64,000 nucleotides of DNA from Paraburkholderia acidipaludis NBRC 101816 (GCF_000684975.1 NZ_BAXZ01000005.1:124001-188000), one strand, 5' to 3'. Counted from the first letter of the stretch, positions 1-8,255 are shown. Notes: generated from the sequence alone by a model not told the origin. Translations and numbers: made by a program.

Positions 1-28
1 CCGCCATCCCGAATACAATCTTCGCCAT
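1..28 (-). CDS. N-terminus of a putative LigB-type extradiol dioxygenase (partial, left edge)
   Basis: The minus strand opens with an ATG at 28 and reads MAKIVFGMA before it leaves the window. Class III (LigB superfamily) extradiol ring-cleavage dioxygenases often begin with a very similar stretch. The position fits: it follows the MFS gene in the same direction, in a cluster whose other members act in aromatic meta-cleavage. A weak GGAA lies about 11 bases upstream. Only nine codons are visible, so the assignment rests on the short N-terminal match and the context; any other protein starting this way would also fit. Confidence 0.4.
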
Positions 29-120
29 ATGTGAGTTCCAGTCAGATACCACCGGCCGCGCCGGTTGCCAGGGAGTGTGTGTGCGTTGAATTCGCCTGCA
101 AAACCGTGGTTCGCGCGCGT

Positions 121-1401
121 CTAGGCCTGCTTGAGCGGGCCGTGCGCGTCGCTGACCCTCGGCGCCCATTCGGGGCGGAACAGCACCGCCGTCGCCGTGG
201 CGCCAATCAGCAGAAAGACGAGGATCACCCTCATCGGCAGGTCGTAGCTACCGCCCAGATGGAGCAGCCAGCCCGAGAGGCTCGCCGCCACACCGCCCGC
301 AAGACTCGTGGCGACCTGCTGCACGCCGGTGACGAGACCGATGGCCTGCTTCGGGATCAAGGTGAGGCGCGACAGCACGAGGTTGTTCGCCGTGGTCAGG
401 CCGAGCAGCGAGAGCGAGAGCACGTTCCAGAACAGCGCCGCGTCGAGCGAGTTCGCGTAGGCGCCGAACAGCACCGTGCACCCGCCCACGAAACCGGCGA
501 TGGTGAACGCCTTGCGCACGCGGATCGGGTTGCGTCCCGCGGCGATGACCCGGTCCGCCGCCCACCCCGCCACCGCCGCGACGATGGCAATGCCGGCGAA
601 GCTGAAAAAGGTGTAGATGCCCGATTCGCCGATCGAGAGGCCGCGCCGTTCGACCAGATAGGCGGGCATCCAGGTCATGCAGTAGAACGTGAAATAGCCG
701 TAGCAGAAGTTCGTGATCATGCCGCCCCAGACCACCGGGCTCGCCAGGATGCTCGCGAGCGTCACCGAGCGCGCGCTGCGATCGGCTTGCTTCAGCCCGG
801 CTTTCGAAGGCAGGTCGTTGCGAACCAGCAGCAGCCACGGCAACAGCCAGGTCAGCCCGACGAGGCCCGTGGCGACGAACATGACCTTCCACGAATAGTG
901 GACGATGAACCAGGCCGCAACCGGCGCGCCAATCGCCGGACCGAACTTGTTGCCCATGGCCAGCAGGCCGACAGCGAGACCATTGCGGCTTTCGTCGAAG
1001 TTGTTGCGGATCCAGCGATAGCTCGCGGGAATCACGATCGCTTCGGCCATGCCGATCACGAGGCGCAGGACGACGATACTTTCGAGTGCGGTGACGGCTC
1101 CCATGAGCGTGGTCGCAATACACCAGAGCACGAAGCAGATTGCGTAGGGCCATTTCACGCCATAGCGGTCCGCCACCCAGCCCATGGGCACCTGGAACAC
1201 GCCATACGACCAGAAGAAAGCCGCGTTGATCCAGCCGCGGTCGATATCCGTCAACGCAAAATGCCGGATGAAATCCGCGTCCGCCAGCGTCGAGGAAATG
1301 CTGGTGCGATCGATGAAGGAAATCAGCACCCCGATGGCAAGGAGCGCGAGAATGCTCCAATGGCCCACGTTCCCGCGTCGTTGTGATTTGCCTGTCTCCA
1401 T
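121..1401 (-). CDS. MFS transporter, anion:cation symporter type, probable aromatic acid importer
   Basis: Inner-membrane major facilitator of 426 residues with about twelve hydrophobic segments. After the first helix comes a D-R motif (FIDRTSIS), and the loop between helices 2 and 3 carries the family motif (GWVADRYGVKWP). Both are typical of the ACS family, which imports phthalate, galactonate, glucarate and similar acids. I chose ATG 1401 over the GTG at 1428 because AGAAAGAAG lies just upstream of it. It is the fourth gene of a same-strand cluster with LigJ-like and LigI-like enzymes, so an aromatic acid or its breakdown product is the likely substrate. The exact substrate cannot be read from the sequence. 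Confidence 0.85.
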   Translation of the reverse strand: METGKSQRRGNVGHWSILALLAIGVLISFIDRTSISSTLADADFIRHFALTDIDRGWINAAFFWSYGVFQVPMGWVADRYGVKWPYAICFVLWCIATTLMGAVTALESIVVLRLVIGMAEAIVIPASYRWIRNNFDESRNGLAVGLLAMGNKFGPAIGAPVAAWFIVHYSWKVMFVATGLVGLTWLLPWLLLVRNDLPSKAGLKQADRSARSVTLASILASPVVWGGMITNFCYGYFTFYCMTWMPAYLVERRGLSIGESGIYTFFSFAGIAIVAAVAGWAADRVIAAGRNPIRVRKAFTIAGFVGGCTVLFGAYANSLDAALFWNVLSLSLLGLTTANNLVLSRLTLIPKQAIGLVTGVQQVATSLAGGVAASLSGWLLHLGGSYDLPMRVILVFLLIGATATAVLFRPEWAPRVSDAHGPLKQA

Positions 1402-1492
1402 TTGCTTCTTCTTTCTGGTTCGAACCACTCTGTTGCCTGGTCACCCAAGACGCGCTCGCGCCCTGGGTGGACTGCTCCGCCGCGATGCAACC

Positions 1493-2344
1493 TCAGGCGA
1501 GTGCCGGGTAAAGCTGCTTCGCTGTCCTGCCGAAAATCCACTCGCGGTCTTCGTCGCCGAGGCTCTGCAGACCTGCCTGAGCCGTGGCGAGAATGTCGCC
1601 GAGCGTCCCTGGAGACGTCGGGAAATTCGAGCCCCACGCCATGCGCTTCGCACCGAAAGTTTCGACCACGCGCGGAAAGAACGTCTCGGCGCTGGCCTTT
1701 TCCTTCGTCGCGTCGCCGAAAATGCGCGGCGTGAGCTTCAGATAAATATTCGGCAGGTCGGCCAGCGCGAACAGACCGGCTGCATGGGCGTAGGGCGGGC
1801 CGTCGAGCACGTCTGGGCGGCCGAGGTGGTCGAGGACAATGTTCACGGTGGGAAACTTCTCGGCCAGCATGCGCACCTGGGGCAAGCCGATCGGGCCGGT
1901 CTGGATGCACATGGGCAGCCCGAGTTCCGCCAACATCTCCCACGCCTTGAACGACTTCGGGTTGTCGAGCTCGCTCGGATCGAAGTCCTTCGTCGACCCG
2001 CCGGTGAAAATGCGCAGGCCCGCGAGGCCCTTGTCGGCCCAGCCCTTGATCACCGCCGGAACGTTGTCGGCCAGCATGTCCACGGAGCCGACGGCCACGA
2101 GCCGGTCCTTGTACTGATTGCAGCCATCCACGACGTAGCTGTTGTCGAAGCCATAGGTGGTCGACGAATGGACCACGGCCGCCTTGGCGACGCCCGCTTC
2201 GTCCATGGCCGCGATCAGCGTCTCGACCGTGGTCGGACGCTCCTTCGACCACTCGGAACGCTTGCCGAACAGCGGCGCCGGCGGATAACGGAGTTCGTCA
2301 TCCGAAATGATGTGCGGGTGAATATCGACGATTGAAGAAGCCAT
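1493..2344 (-). CDS. Amidohydrolase-2 family protein, LigI-like (2-pyrone-4,6-dicarboxylate hydrolase type)
   Basis: A 283-residue metal-dependent TIM-barrel hydrolase of the amidohydrolase-2 family. Visible marks are the N-terminal D-I-H-P-H strand, the V-L-D-H-L-G-R-P segment near residue 170 and a G-S-N-F-P segment near residue 240. LigI, which opens the lactone of 2-pyrone-4,6-dicarboxylate to oxalomesaconate, has the same layout and nearly the same length. It sits 45 bases after ligJ, whose substrate LigI would produce, which supports the role. The ATG at 2344 has AGAGG nine bases upstream. Other lactonases of the family, such as 4-sulfomuconolactone hydrolase, remain possible. Confidence 0.75.
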   Translation of the reverse strand: MASSIVDIHPHIISDDELRYPPAPLFGKRSEWSKERPTTVETLIAAMDEAGVAKAAVVHSSTTYGFDNSYVVDGCNQYKDRLVAVGSVDMLADNVPAVIKGWADKGLAGLRIFTGGSTKDFDPSELDNPKSFKAWEMLAELGLPMCIQTGPIGLPQVRMLAEKFPTVNIVLDHLGRPDVLDGPPYAHAAGLFALADLPNIYLKLTPRIFGDATKEKASAETFFPRVVETFGAKRMAWGSNFPTSPGTLGDILATAQAGLQSLGDEDREWIFGRTAKQLYPALA

Positions 2345-2389
2345 GCGTGCCTCTGTCCTTCTCTGATTGCATGCGGCTCGCGCCGGTCT

Positions 2390-3415
2390 TTAGTTGCCGC
2401 GCGCCTTCAGGCGCGCATCGAGTCGCGGATAGACCCGCCGCGCGTTGCCTTCGTAGATCTTGTAGCGGTCCTCGTCGGTCAGCGCGGGGCAGGCGTCGAT
2501 ATAGCGCTTCGTGTCGTCGAAGTAATAGCCCGTCTTCGGATCCTTGCCGCGCACCGCGCCGATCATTTCCGAGCCGAACAGCACGTTGTCGGCGGGAATG
2601 ACCTTGGTCAGCAGCTCGACGCCCGGCTGGTGATACACGCACGAGTCGAAGAAGATATTGTTCAGCAGTCCTTCCAGCGGGCGCTCGCGCATTTCGAGCG
2701 ACATGCCGCGATAGCGGCCCCAGTGATAGGGCACGGCGCCGCCGCCATGCGGAATCACGAGGCGCAATGTCGGGAAATCCTTGAACAGGTCCGATTGCAG
2801 GATCTGCATGAACACGGAGGTATCGGCATTCAGATAGTGAGCGCCGGTGCCGTGAAAGCACGGGTTGCACGAGGCCGCCACGTGGATCATTGCCGGCACG
2901 TCCAGATCGACGAGGGCTTCGTAGAGCGGATACCACTCGCGATCGGTCATCGGCTTGCCGGTCCAGTAACCGCCGGTCGGGTCGGGATTGAGGTTGCAGC
3001 CCACGAAGCCCAGTTGCTCCACGCAGCGGCGCAACTCGGCAATGCTGTTCGCAGGCGCCGCGCCCGGCGATTGCGGCAACTGGCAGACCGGCGCGAAGTT
3101 CTCCGGAAAGAGTTCCGTGACGCGATACACGAGGTCGTTCGAAATTTCGGCCCACTCCAGGCTCGTGCGCTCGTTACCCAGATGGTGGCTCATCAGGCCG
3201 GCAATCGGCGAAAAGAGCGTGAGGTCGCTGCCGCGCTCGCGCTGCAGCTTGAGCTGCCCGTTGCCGATGGCTTCGCGGATCTGGTCGTCGCTCACCCAGG
3301 CGCCCTCGCGCGACGGCGCGTTGACCGGGTCGTTGGCGCAGGCAACCTGCTTCGCACGCCAGTCGCGAAACGAAGCGGGAACGGTCGTGAAATGGCCGTG
3401 GCAATCGATAATCAT
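2390..3415 (-). CDS. ligJ: 4-oxalomesaconate hydratase
   Basis: A 341-residue amidohydrolase-superfamily enzyme resembling LigJ along its whole length. It has the N-terminal D-C-H-G-H-F metal-binding strand, MIHVAASCN near residue 175, and the characteristic stretches HYLNADTSVFMQ, IPHGGGAVPYHWGR and FGSEMIGAVRG, with EGNARRVYPRLD near the C-terminus. LigJ hydrates 4-oxalomesaconate to 4-carboxy-4-hydroxy-2-oxoadipate in the protocatechuate/gallate 4,5-cleavage route. The length matches the family. The start has an excellent AAGGAG site, 15 bases after the stop of the upstream decarboxylase-like gene, so the two are almost certainly co-transcribed. The aldolase of the next step (LigK) is not in this window. 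Confidence 0.88.
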   Translation of the reverse strand: MIIDCHGHFTTVPASFRDWRAKQVACANDPVNAPSREGAWVSDDQIREAIGNGQLKLQRERGSDLTLFSPIAGLMSHHLGNERTSLEWAEISNDLVYRVTELFPENFAPVCQLPQSPGAAPANSIAELRRCVEQLGFVGCNLNPDPTGGYWTGKPMTDREWYPLYEALVDLDVPAMIHVAASCNPCFHGTGAHYLNADTSVFMQILQSDLFKDFPTLRLVIPHGGGAVPYHWGRYRGMSLEMRERPLEGLLNNIFFDSCVYHQPGVELLTKVIPADNVLFGSEMIGAVRGKDPKTGYYFDDTKRYIDACPALTDEDRYKIYEGNARRVYPRLDARLKARGN

Positions 3416-3430
3416 GGTGTCTCCTTCCGA

Positions 3431-4402
3431 TCAGCGCGCCAGCGGATCGACGAACAGCTCGCCAGTCGACATGCGGCGCGGCGTGAGGCCCTGCTTGAAC
3501 GCCGTGGCTTCCAGCGCCTCGATCGTCTTGAGGTTCTCCTGCAGGCCATACGGCAGCGGATCGTGGCCGACGATCTTGCGGAGTTCCAGGTATTTCTTGT
3601 CGCCGGCGCTCGTGGCTTCTCCCGCGTCGAGACGGGCCAGCCATTCCTTCTTGGCTTGCGCGAACGCGTCGTAGATCGACTTCGCGATCCACGGATGTTC
3701 GGCAAGCACCGAATCCTTCACGACAATGGTCCCGTGCATCGGGTACACGCCGGTGCGCGCGTAGTAGTCGGCCTCCAGTTCGGCCGCGTTGGGCAGCAGG
3801 TCGGGATAATCGGCTTCCACTTCCTTCCAGCCGCCCGTGGGCGCGCCGGTGCGGCCAATGCCCGCGGCGGCGGCGAAACCCGCCGACAATTCGCCGCTCG
3901 CCATCATTTCCGCGAGCGAGCTGCCCTGCGGCGCGTGAACCACGTTGGCCGGCAGCTTGAGCTGGGTAACGTGCTCCTCGTCGTCGACCACCCAGGTCAC
4001 CTTCGACGAATCGAGCCCGAATTCGTCGATCAGCACCTGGCGCGTCCACACGCCCGTCGTGACCGAATAGGCGCGCACGCCCACCTTCTTGCCTTCGAGG
4101 TCCTTGGGCGTCTTGATGCCCGCGTCCGGGCGGATCAGCAGCCCGCCATGGTGAAAACGCCGCACCACGAAGATCGGCAGTGCGACGAATGGCGCCCCGT
4201 AGGCGCGCGCGATGATGTAGGTCGTCGGCGCCAGTTCGCAGACGTCGAACTCGACATCGCGCACCATGCGGCGAAACGCGCCGATCTGCGGCTGGACGGT
4301 AATGAACTCGGCGTCCACCCCCTCGATGGGGATGCTGCCATTGCGAATGGCCGACGTATGCGGATGCTCAGCGATTGCGATCTTGAGCGGGACTTTCCTC
4401 AT
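3431..4402 (-). CDS. 4,5-dihydroxyphthalate decarboxylase-like protein (substrate-binding-protein fold)
   Basis: A 323-residue protein starting with a strand like that of 4,5-dihydroxyphthalate decarboxylases such as Pht5 (IAEHPHT), followed by FRRMVRDVEFDVCELA near residue 45 and GKKVGVRAYSVTTGVWTRQ near residue 105. The fold is that of an NMT1/THI5-type periplasmic binding protein, but there is no signal peptide, which argues for a cytoplasmic enzyme. The known decarboxylase turns 4,5-dihydroxyphthalate into protocatechuate, the entry compound for the Lig pathway encoded next to it. I use ATG 4402; a TTG one codon upstream is also open. A solute-binding role cannot be excluded. It is the first gene of the cluster. 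Confidence 0.72.
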   Translation of the reverse strand: MRKVPLKIAIAEHPHTSAIRNGSIPIEGVDAEFITVQPQIGAFRRMVRDVEFDVCELAPTTYIIARAYGAPFVALPIFVVRRFHHGGLLIRPDAGIKTPKDLEGKKVGVRAYSVTTGVWTRQVLIDEFGLDSSKVTWVVDDEEHVTQLKLPANVVHAPQGSSLAEMMASGELSAGFAAAAGIGRTGAPTGGWKEVEADYPDLLPNAAELEADYYARTGVYPMHGTIVVKDSVLAEHPWIAKSIYDAFAQAKKEWLARLDAGEATSAGDKKYLELRKIVGHDPLPYGLQENLKTIEALEATAFKQGLTPRRMSTGELFVDPLAR

Positions 4403-4614
4403 CAACCTCTTCTCCAGTGGATGTATCGACGCCGGCGCCGGGCCCGAGGGCTCCAGCGCCGGACGTAGCTTGTCTGGGGAGTACGATATTCGAGGAGCGT
4501 TGGGGCGTCCCTATACAAAATTCAGATTCACTGGCACTTTTGTTGAGCGCTCGCTGGCACTTTTGTCAGGCGCCGCGCGCACGAACCGTGCGGTAACCGG
4601 ACAAAGCCTGGACG
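4403..4614. other. Intergenic region between the aromatic cluster and the yceI terminator
   Basis: Together with the terminator (4615-4646) and the short stretch up to 4704, this is about 300 bases without a gene. It must hold the promoter of the leftward aromatic cluster. The only clear signals are the tandem repeats listed separately; I could not place a convincing -35/-10 pair. Confidence 0.5.
4531..4566 (-). promoter_or_regulatory. Tandem 13-bp direct repeats upstream of the aromatic cluster
   Basis: CTGGCACTTTTGT occurs at 4531-4543 and again, without a mismatch, at 4554-4566. The repeats start 23 bases apart, about two helical turns. They lie 129-164 bases before the decarboxylase-like gene and just beyond the terminator of the neighbouring yceI operon. 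Tandem direct repeats of this size are typical of activator or repressor sites. No regulator for this cluster lies in the window, so the binding protein is unknown. Confidence 0.5.
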
Positions 4615-4646
4615 AAAAAAAGCCCGTGCACCTCACGTGCACGGGC
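4615..4646 (-). terminator. Rho-independent terminator of the cybB-yceI-yceI operon
   Basis: A perfect 10-bp stem (4622-4631 with 4637-4646) around a 5-base loop is followed on the minus strand by seven T (4615-4621). It lies about 60 bases past the stop of the last yceI gene. Confidence 0.9.
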
Positions 4647-4704
4647 CCGCATCGAACCGCCATCGGAACGCCGCCGGAGCCAACTCGCCCGGCGGCGCCG
4701 GCGA

Positions 4705-5286
4705 TCAGTCCGCCTTGACGCCTTCCACCTGGATCTGCAGCGTCGTCGCCATCTTGAAGCCGTAGGTCTCGCCCCAGTTCACGCCGTAGTCGGCGCGGTT
4801 GAACTCGGCCTTCGCGTCGGCGCCGCACACTTCGCGCTTGAGCATCGGGTTCTGGAAGCACTTGAACGAATCGATCGTCAGGTTCAGCGGCTTCGTCACG
4901 CCATGCAGCGTGAACGTGCCGATCACTTCCACCGGCTTGTCGCCGTCGAAGCGGATCGAGGTGCCCTTGTACGTCGCCGTCGGGAACTGGTCTGTGTTGA
5001 GGAACTCGGCCGAGCGCACGTGCTTGTCGAGCGCCGCGTCGCCGGTGTCGATCGACGAGGCGTCGATGGTCACGTCCACCGTGCCGGTCTTCGCCTCGCG
5101 GTCGAGCACGACGGTGCCGGTCGTCTTCGTGAACTTGCCGCGCCACACCGAAACGCCGCCGAAATGATCGGCTTCGAAGCTCGGATAGGTATGCGTCGGA
5201 TCGAGGTTATAGGTGGTCGCGGCGGCGAATGCGGGCGTAGCGAGAGCAGCGGCAAGCGCGGCTGCCGCGATGAGCGTGGTCTTCAT
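4705..5286 (-). CDS. YceI family periplasmic protein (first copy)
   Basis: A 193-residue exported protein. A signal peptide of about 22 residues ends in A-F-A-A. The mature part is a YceI lipocalin-like barrel: YNLDPTHTYPSFEADHFGG at the start, SSIDTGDAALDKHVRSAEF in the middle and FTLHGVTKPLNL after it. YceI proteins bind polyisoprenoid or amphiphilic ligands in the periplasm. A pair of Cys residues (CFQ...REVC) near residue 145 could form a disulfide. It is the last gene of an operon with a second yceI and cytochrome b561, a common grouping in proteobacteria; a link to quinone or redox chemistry is plausible but not shown. Confidence 0.9.
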   Translation of the reverse strand: MKTTLIAAAALAAALATPAFAAATTYNLDPTHTYPSFEADHFGGVSVWRGKFTKTTGTVVLDREAKTGTVDVTIDASSIDTGDAALDKHVRSAEFLNTDQFPTATYKGTSIRFDGDKPVEVIGTFTLHGVTKPLNLTIDSFKCFQNPMLKREVCGADAKAEFNRADYGVNWGETYGFKMATTLQIQVEGVKAD

Positions 5287-5384
5287 GGTTTTCTGGATCC
5301 TGGCAGGGAAAGAATCGGCGCAAAACGCGCCGGAGATTGGGCTAAAAGCAGGCGGCTAAAAACTGGCGACGAACGGCGGACGCC

Positions 5385-5972
5385 TCAATGCGCGGCGGCC
5401 ACGATATGAAACTTGATCTGCACGTCGTCGGCGACCACGGACGTGTCCTTCCATTCGCCCGTGCCGATGCCGTACGCAAGACGCTTGATGGGCAGCGCGC
5501 CGTCGAACACCTCGTTCGCGCCGTCCTTGTGGAACTGCACGGGCACGACGACGTCCGTGGTCTTGCCCTTGATCGTCAGCTTGCCCGCGACCGAGTAAGC
5601 ACCGTTCGCGCCCGCCTTGATCTGCGTGGAAACGAAGGTCGCGTGCGGGAAGTGCGCGGCGTCGAACCATTCGTCGCCGGCCACTTCCTTGTTGTACTCG
5701 GGCGCGCCGATGTCGAAGCTCGCGACATCCACGTCGATCTTCGCGCTCGCCGCGCTGACGTTGGCCGGGTCGAAACGCACGTCGGCGCTGAACTTGTTGA
5801 AGCGCCCTTCCACCGGAACGTTCATCTGCTTGAAGACGGCGGTCACGGTGCTCGATGCGCTTTCGGCTGCGGCATCTGCGTTCGCGCTAAAGCTCGCGCC
5901 CGCGGCGAGCGCGGCAATCGAGGCGGCAATCGAGGCGGCAACGGAGACGGTACGAACGAGTCGCTGGATCAT
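5385..5972 (-). CDS. YceI family periplasmic protein (second copy)
   Basis: A 195-residue exported protein of the same family as its downstream neighbour but clearly diverged from it. It has a long Ala-rich signal region (about 33 residues, including A-A-S-I repeats), then FKQMNVPVEGRFNKFSADVRFD, ASFDIGAPEYNKEVAGDEWF and KLTIKGKTTDVVVPV. The last two correspond to the helix-like and strand blocks of YceI. It lies 32 bases after the cytochrome b561 stop and 98 bases before the other yceI. The ligand is unknown; transport or storage of an isoprenoid such as a quinone is an inference from the family. Confidence 0.88.
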   Translation of the reverse strand: MIQRLVRTVSVAASIAASIAALAAGASFSANADAAAESASSTVTAVFKQMNVPVEGRFNKFSADVRFDPANVSAASAKIDVDVASFDIGAPEYNKEVAGDEWFDAAHFPHATFVSTQIKAGANGAYSVAGKLTIKGKTTDVVVPVQFHKDGANEVFDGALPIKRLAYGIGTGEWKDTSVVADDVQIKFHIVAAAH

Positions 5973-6004
5973 GGCGGTCGGTTAGATGTTGAGTAGCGTT
6001 GGGT

Positions 6005-6568
6005 TCAGTCGCGCGGCGTGCCGAACGGCAGCATGCGCGCAAGGATATTCTGCCGGTCGAACAGCTGATGCTTGACGACCGCGAGCACGTGCAGCACCAC
6101 GACGGCGAGCAGCGTGTAGTTGAGCGTCACGTGAACGGCGCGCAGGACGTGCTTGAGCGCGTCGTCGGGACCGATCAGCGTGGGCAGCGGCCAGATGCCG
6201 AGATAGACCACCTGAATACCCGCCGCCGAGCTGTAGAGATAGCCCGTCACCGGAATCGCGAGCATCAGCACGTAGAGCACGGCATGGCCCGCATGCGCGG
6301 CCCCGCGCTCCCAGGCAGGCGTGGAGGCGGGCAGCGCCGGCGCGGCATGGGTGGCGCGCCAGAGCACGCGCACGAGAACGAGCGCGAGCACGGTCACGCC
6401 GATCCACTTGTGCCACGAGAAGTAGCGCAGCTTGGTGGGCGTGATCCCCGGAATGTCGGTCATGACCCAGCCGAGCGCGAAGCCCCACACGATCAGCGCG
6501 GCAATCAGCCAGTGCAGCAGCATCGCGATACCGCTATAGCGGCGTGCAGGGGAAGCGGGTCGGTTCAT
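6005..6568 (-). CDS. cybB: Cytochrome b561
   Basis: A 187-residue di-heme membrane cytochrome with four hydrophobic helices. Candidate heme-ligand histidines are in LLHWLIA (helix 1), SWHKWIG (helix 2), HAGHAVLY (helix 3) and LAVVVLHVLAVVKHQ (helix 4), the bacterial CybB pattern. Such proteins move electrons between quinol and periplasmic acceptors. Its operon with two YceI proteins and the divergent LysR gene suggests a stress- or redox-responsive unit. The start at 6568 lies 108 bases from the LysR start, with the promoter region between them. Confidence 0.9.
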   Translation of the reverse strand: MNRPASPARRYSGIAMLLHWLIAALIVWGFALGWVMTDIPGITPTKLRYFSWHKWIGVTVLALVLVRVLWRATHAAPALPASTPAWERGAAHAGHAVLYVLMLAIPVTGYLYSSAAGIQVVYLGIWPLPTLIGPDDALKHVLRAVHVTLNYTLLAVVVLHVLAVVKHQLFDRQNILARMLPFGTPRD

Positions 6569-6637
6569 CGTACGGCGGAATCCGGTCTGTAGGAGATGCG
6601 CACTCTACCGGGCGAAACCTATGCAAACAATCGCCTA

Positions 6638-6660
6638 AAATGGATCGTTATCATCCATTT
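6638..6660. promoter_or_regulatory. Candidate LysR-type operator between cybB and the LysR gene
   Basis: A perfect inverted repeat, AAATGGAT (6638-6645) and ATCCATTT (6653-6660), with a 7-base centre, sits 17 bases before the LysR start. AT-rich dyads at such a divergent position are usual LysR binding sites, giving autorepression and control of the divergent operon. Confidence 0.55.
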
Positions 6661-6676
6661 TTTCGATAGGTCGACC

Positions 6677-7594
6677 ATGGACCGCTCGCCGAGCCTCGAA
6701 CAATTGCGCGCATTGATTGCCGTCGCCGAAGCCGGCAGCTTCTCCGCGGCGGCGCGGCAGCTCGACCGCGCGCAGTCGGTGGTTAGTTATACGATAGCCA
6801 ATCTGGAGGCGCTTCTGGGCGTCGCGCTGTTCGAGCGCGGCAAGCGCAAGCCGGAGCTGACCGCGGCGGGCCGGGCCATCCTCGCCGACGCGCGCCGCCT
6901 CGATCTGCTGATGGGCCAGCTCAACGCCAAGGCGGCCGGGCTGCAGCGCGGCCTCGAAGGCGAGGTTTCGCTCGCCGTGGACGTGATGTTCCCCTCGGAG
7001 CGCCTCGTCGAAGCCTTGCAGGCGTTCGCCATGGCCTTTCCCACGGTCGCGCTCAATCTCACCATGGAGGCGCTCGGCGGCGTGCTCAAGCTCGTGCTGG
7101 ACGGCGACTGCGCGCTCGGCATCAGCGGGCCGAACCAGAACTGGCCGCATGTCATCGAGGCGCAGCTGATCGGCACGGTCGAGCTCGTGCTCGTCGCGGC
7201 GCCCTGCCATCCGCTCGCTGCGGCGAGCCAGCCCGTGCGCATTTCCGACGCGCGCGAGCACACGCAGCTCGTGCTCACCGACCGCAGCCGCCTGACCGAA
7301 GGGCAGAACTTCGGCGTCTACAGCAACCGCGCATGGAAGCTGGGCGATCTGGGCGCGAAGCATCGCCTGCTGCTCGCGGGCCTGGGCTGGGGGTCGATGC
7401 CGCTGCACCTCGTGCAGGCCGATCTCGACGCCGGGCGGCTCGCGCGCGTCGTCCTCGCGGATCGCCGCTCGGTGAACTACAACAGCTCGCTGATCCACCG
7501 CACCGATACGGCCCTGGGCCCGGCGGGGCAGTGGCTGAGCCACTACCTGACGAACGGCACGCCGCCGGCAATGCCGGCGCCCGACGCGCGCTGA
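6677..7594 (+). CDS. LysR family transcriptional regulator
   Basis: A 305-residue regulator. The winged helix-turn-helix covers residues 5-65 (LEQLRALIAVAEAGSFSAAA, then SVVSYTIANLEALLGVALFE), followed by a linker helix and a LysR effector-binding domain to the end. I chose ATG 6677 because the protein then begins six residues before the HTH, as is normal; the longer open frame from 6596 would run through the candidate operator. It is divergent from cybB-yceI-yceI and is the obvious candidate regulator of that operon. The inducer is unknown. Confidence 0.88.
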   Translation: MDRSPSLEQLRALIAVAEAGSFSAAARQLDRAQSVVSYTIANLEALLGVALFERGKRKPELTAAGRAILADARRLDLLMGQLNAKAAGLQRGLEGEVSLAVDVMFPSERLVEALQAFAMAFPTVALNLTMEALGGVLKLVLDGDCALGISGPNQNWPHVIEAQLIGTVELVLVAAPCHPLAAASQPVRISDAREHTQLVLTDRSRLTEGQNFGVYSNRAWKLGDLGAKHRLLLAGLGWGSMPLHLVQADLDAGRLARVVLADRRSVNYNSSLIHRTDTALGPAGQWLSHYLTNGTPPAMPAPDAR

Positions 7595-7806
7595 GCGGAC
7601 GAACGCGGCGCTTCGCGTGCATTCGACGTCCACGCAACAGTTCGCGTCGGCCTGACAATCCTTCACAAATCCTCGCAAGCCGCGCCGCATCTCGCGCAGC
7701 GGCCCGCGCCGGGGGAATGCGGCACGCTGAGCGCCGCGCGCGCGATTTATCGAGACACGCGGGCATGCCATGATCCGGGCCGCCTACCGCATCGCCCGAA
7801 CCTGTC

Positions 7807-8190
7807 ATGAGCCACTTCATCGACTTCATCGACTGCCTGCTCTCGAATCTCGTCGTGCTCGCCCTCGTCCATGCCGCCTGCTGGATCGCGCGGCGGCTGC
7901 GGCCCGGCCTCGCCGCGCACGGCACGGGACTCTTCCTCGCGCTGCTGGCAACCGCCCTCGCGTTCGACGCCGCCCTCACCTTCCTCGTGTTCGCCGACGC
8001 AGGCGGCATCTGGCGCCAGTACGACCCGCGCGCGGCCTTTCCCTGGCGCGCGGCCGCCTATGCGCTCGCCGCCGTGCTGGCGCTGAGCGCCGCGCGCATC
8101 GCCCGCCGGCACGCGGCGCGCCGGACGGCGCAGCGCGGCCCGCTCACGATCGAAACCTCGCCCTACAGCCAATCCACGCTGCCGATGTGA
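7807..8190 (+). CDS. Small integral membrane protein of unknown function
   Basis: A 127-residue protein with three likely transmembrane segments (about residues 10-27, 38-62 and 77-95) and a short basic C-terminal tail. The ATG at 7807 is the only start that includes the first hydrophobic segment. I do not recognise a family. It stands alone between the LysR gene and the convergent ParB-like gene, with no clear operon partner. The composition matches the neighbours, so recent transfer is not indicated. Confidence 0.6.
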   Translation: MSHFIDFIDCLLSNLVVLALVHAACWIARRLRPGLAAHGTGLFLALLATALAFDAALTFLVFADAGGIWRQYDPRAAFPWRAAAYALAAVLALSAARIARRHAARRTAQRGPLTIETSPYSQSTLPM

Positions 8191-8255
8191 CGCGCGGCGA
8201 GCCGCGAACCGAGCGCGGCGGCCTCTTTGCGCGCAGCGCGGCTTTGCGCCTCGTT

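Noticed and set aside
2630..4468. A 612-codon open frame on the plus strand
   Set aside because: It is antisense to ligJ and the decarboxylase-like gene, without any recognisable motif.
7611..7806. Possible small gene between the LysR gene and the membrane protein
   Set aside because: Open frames here lack ribosome-binding sites and have shadow-like composition.
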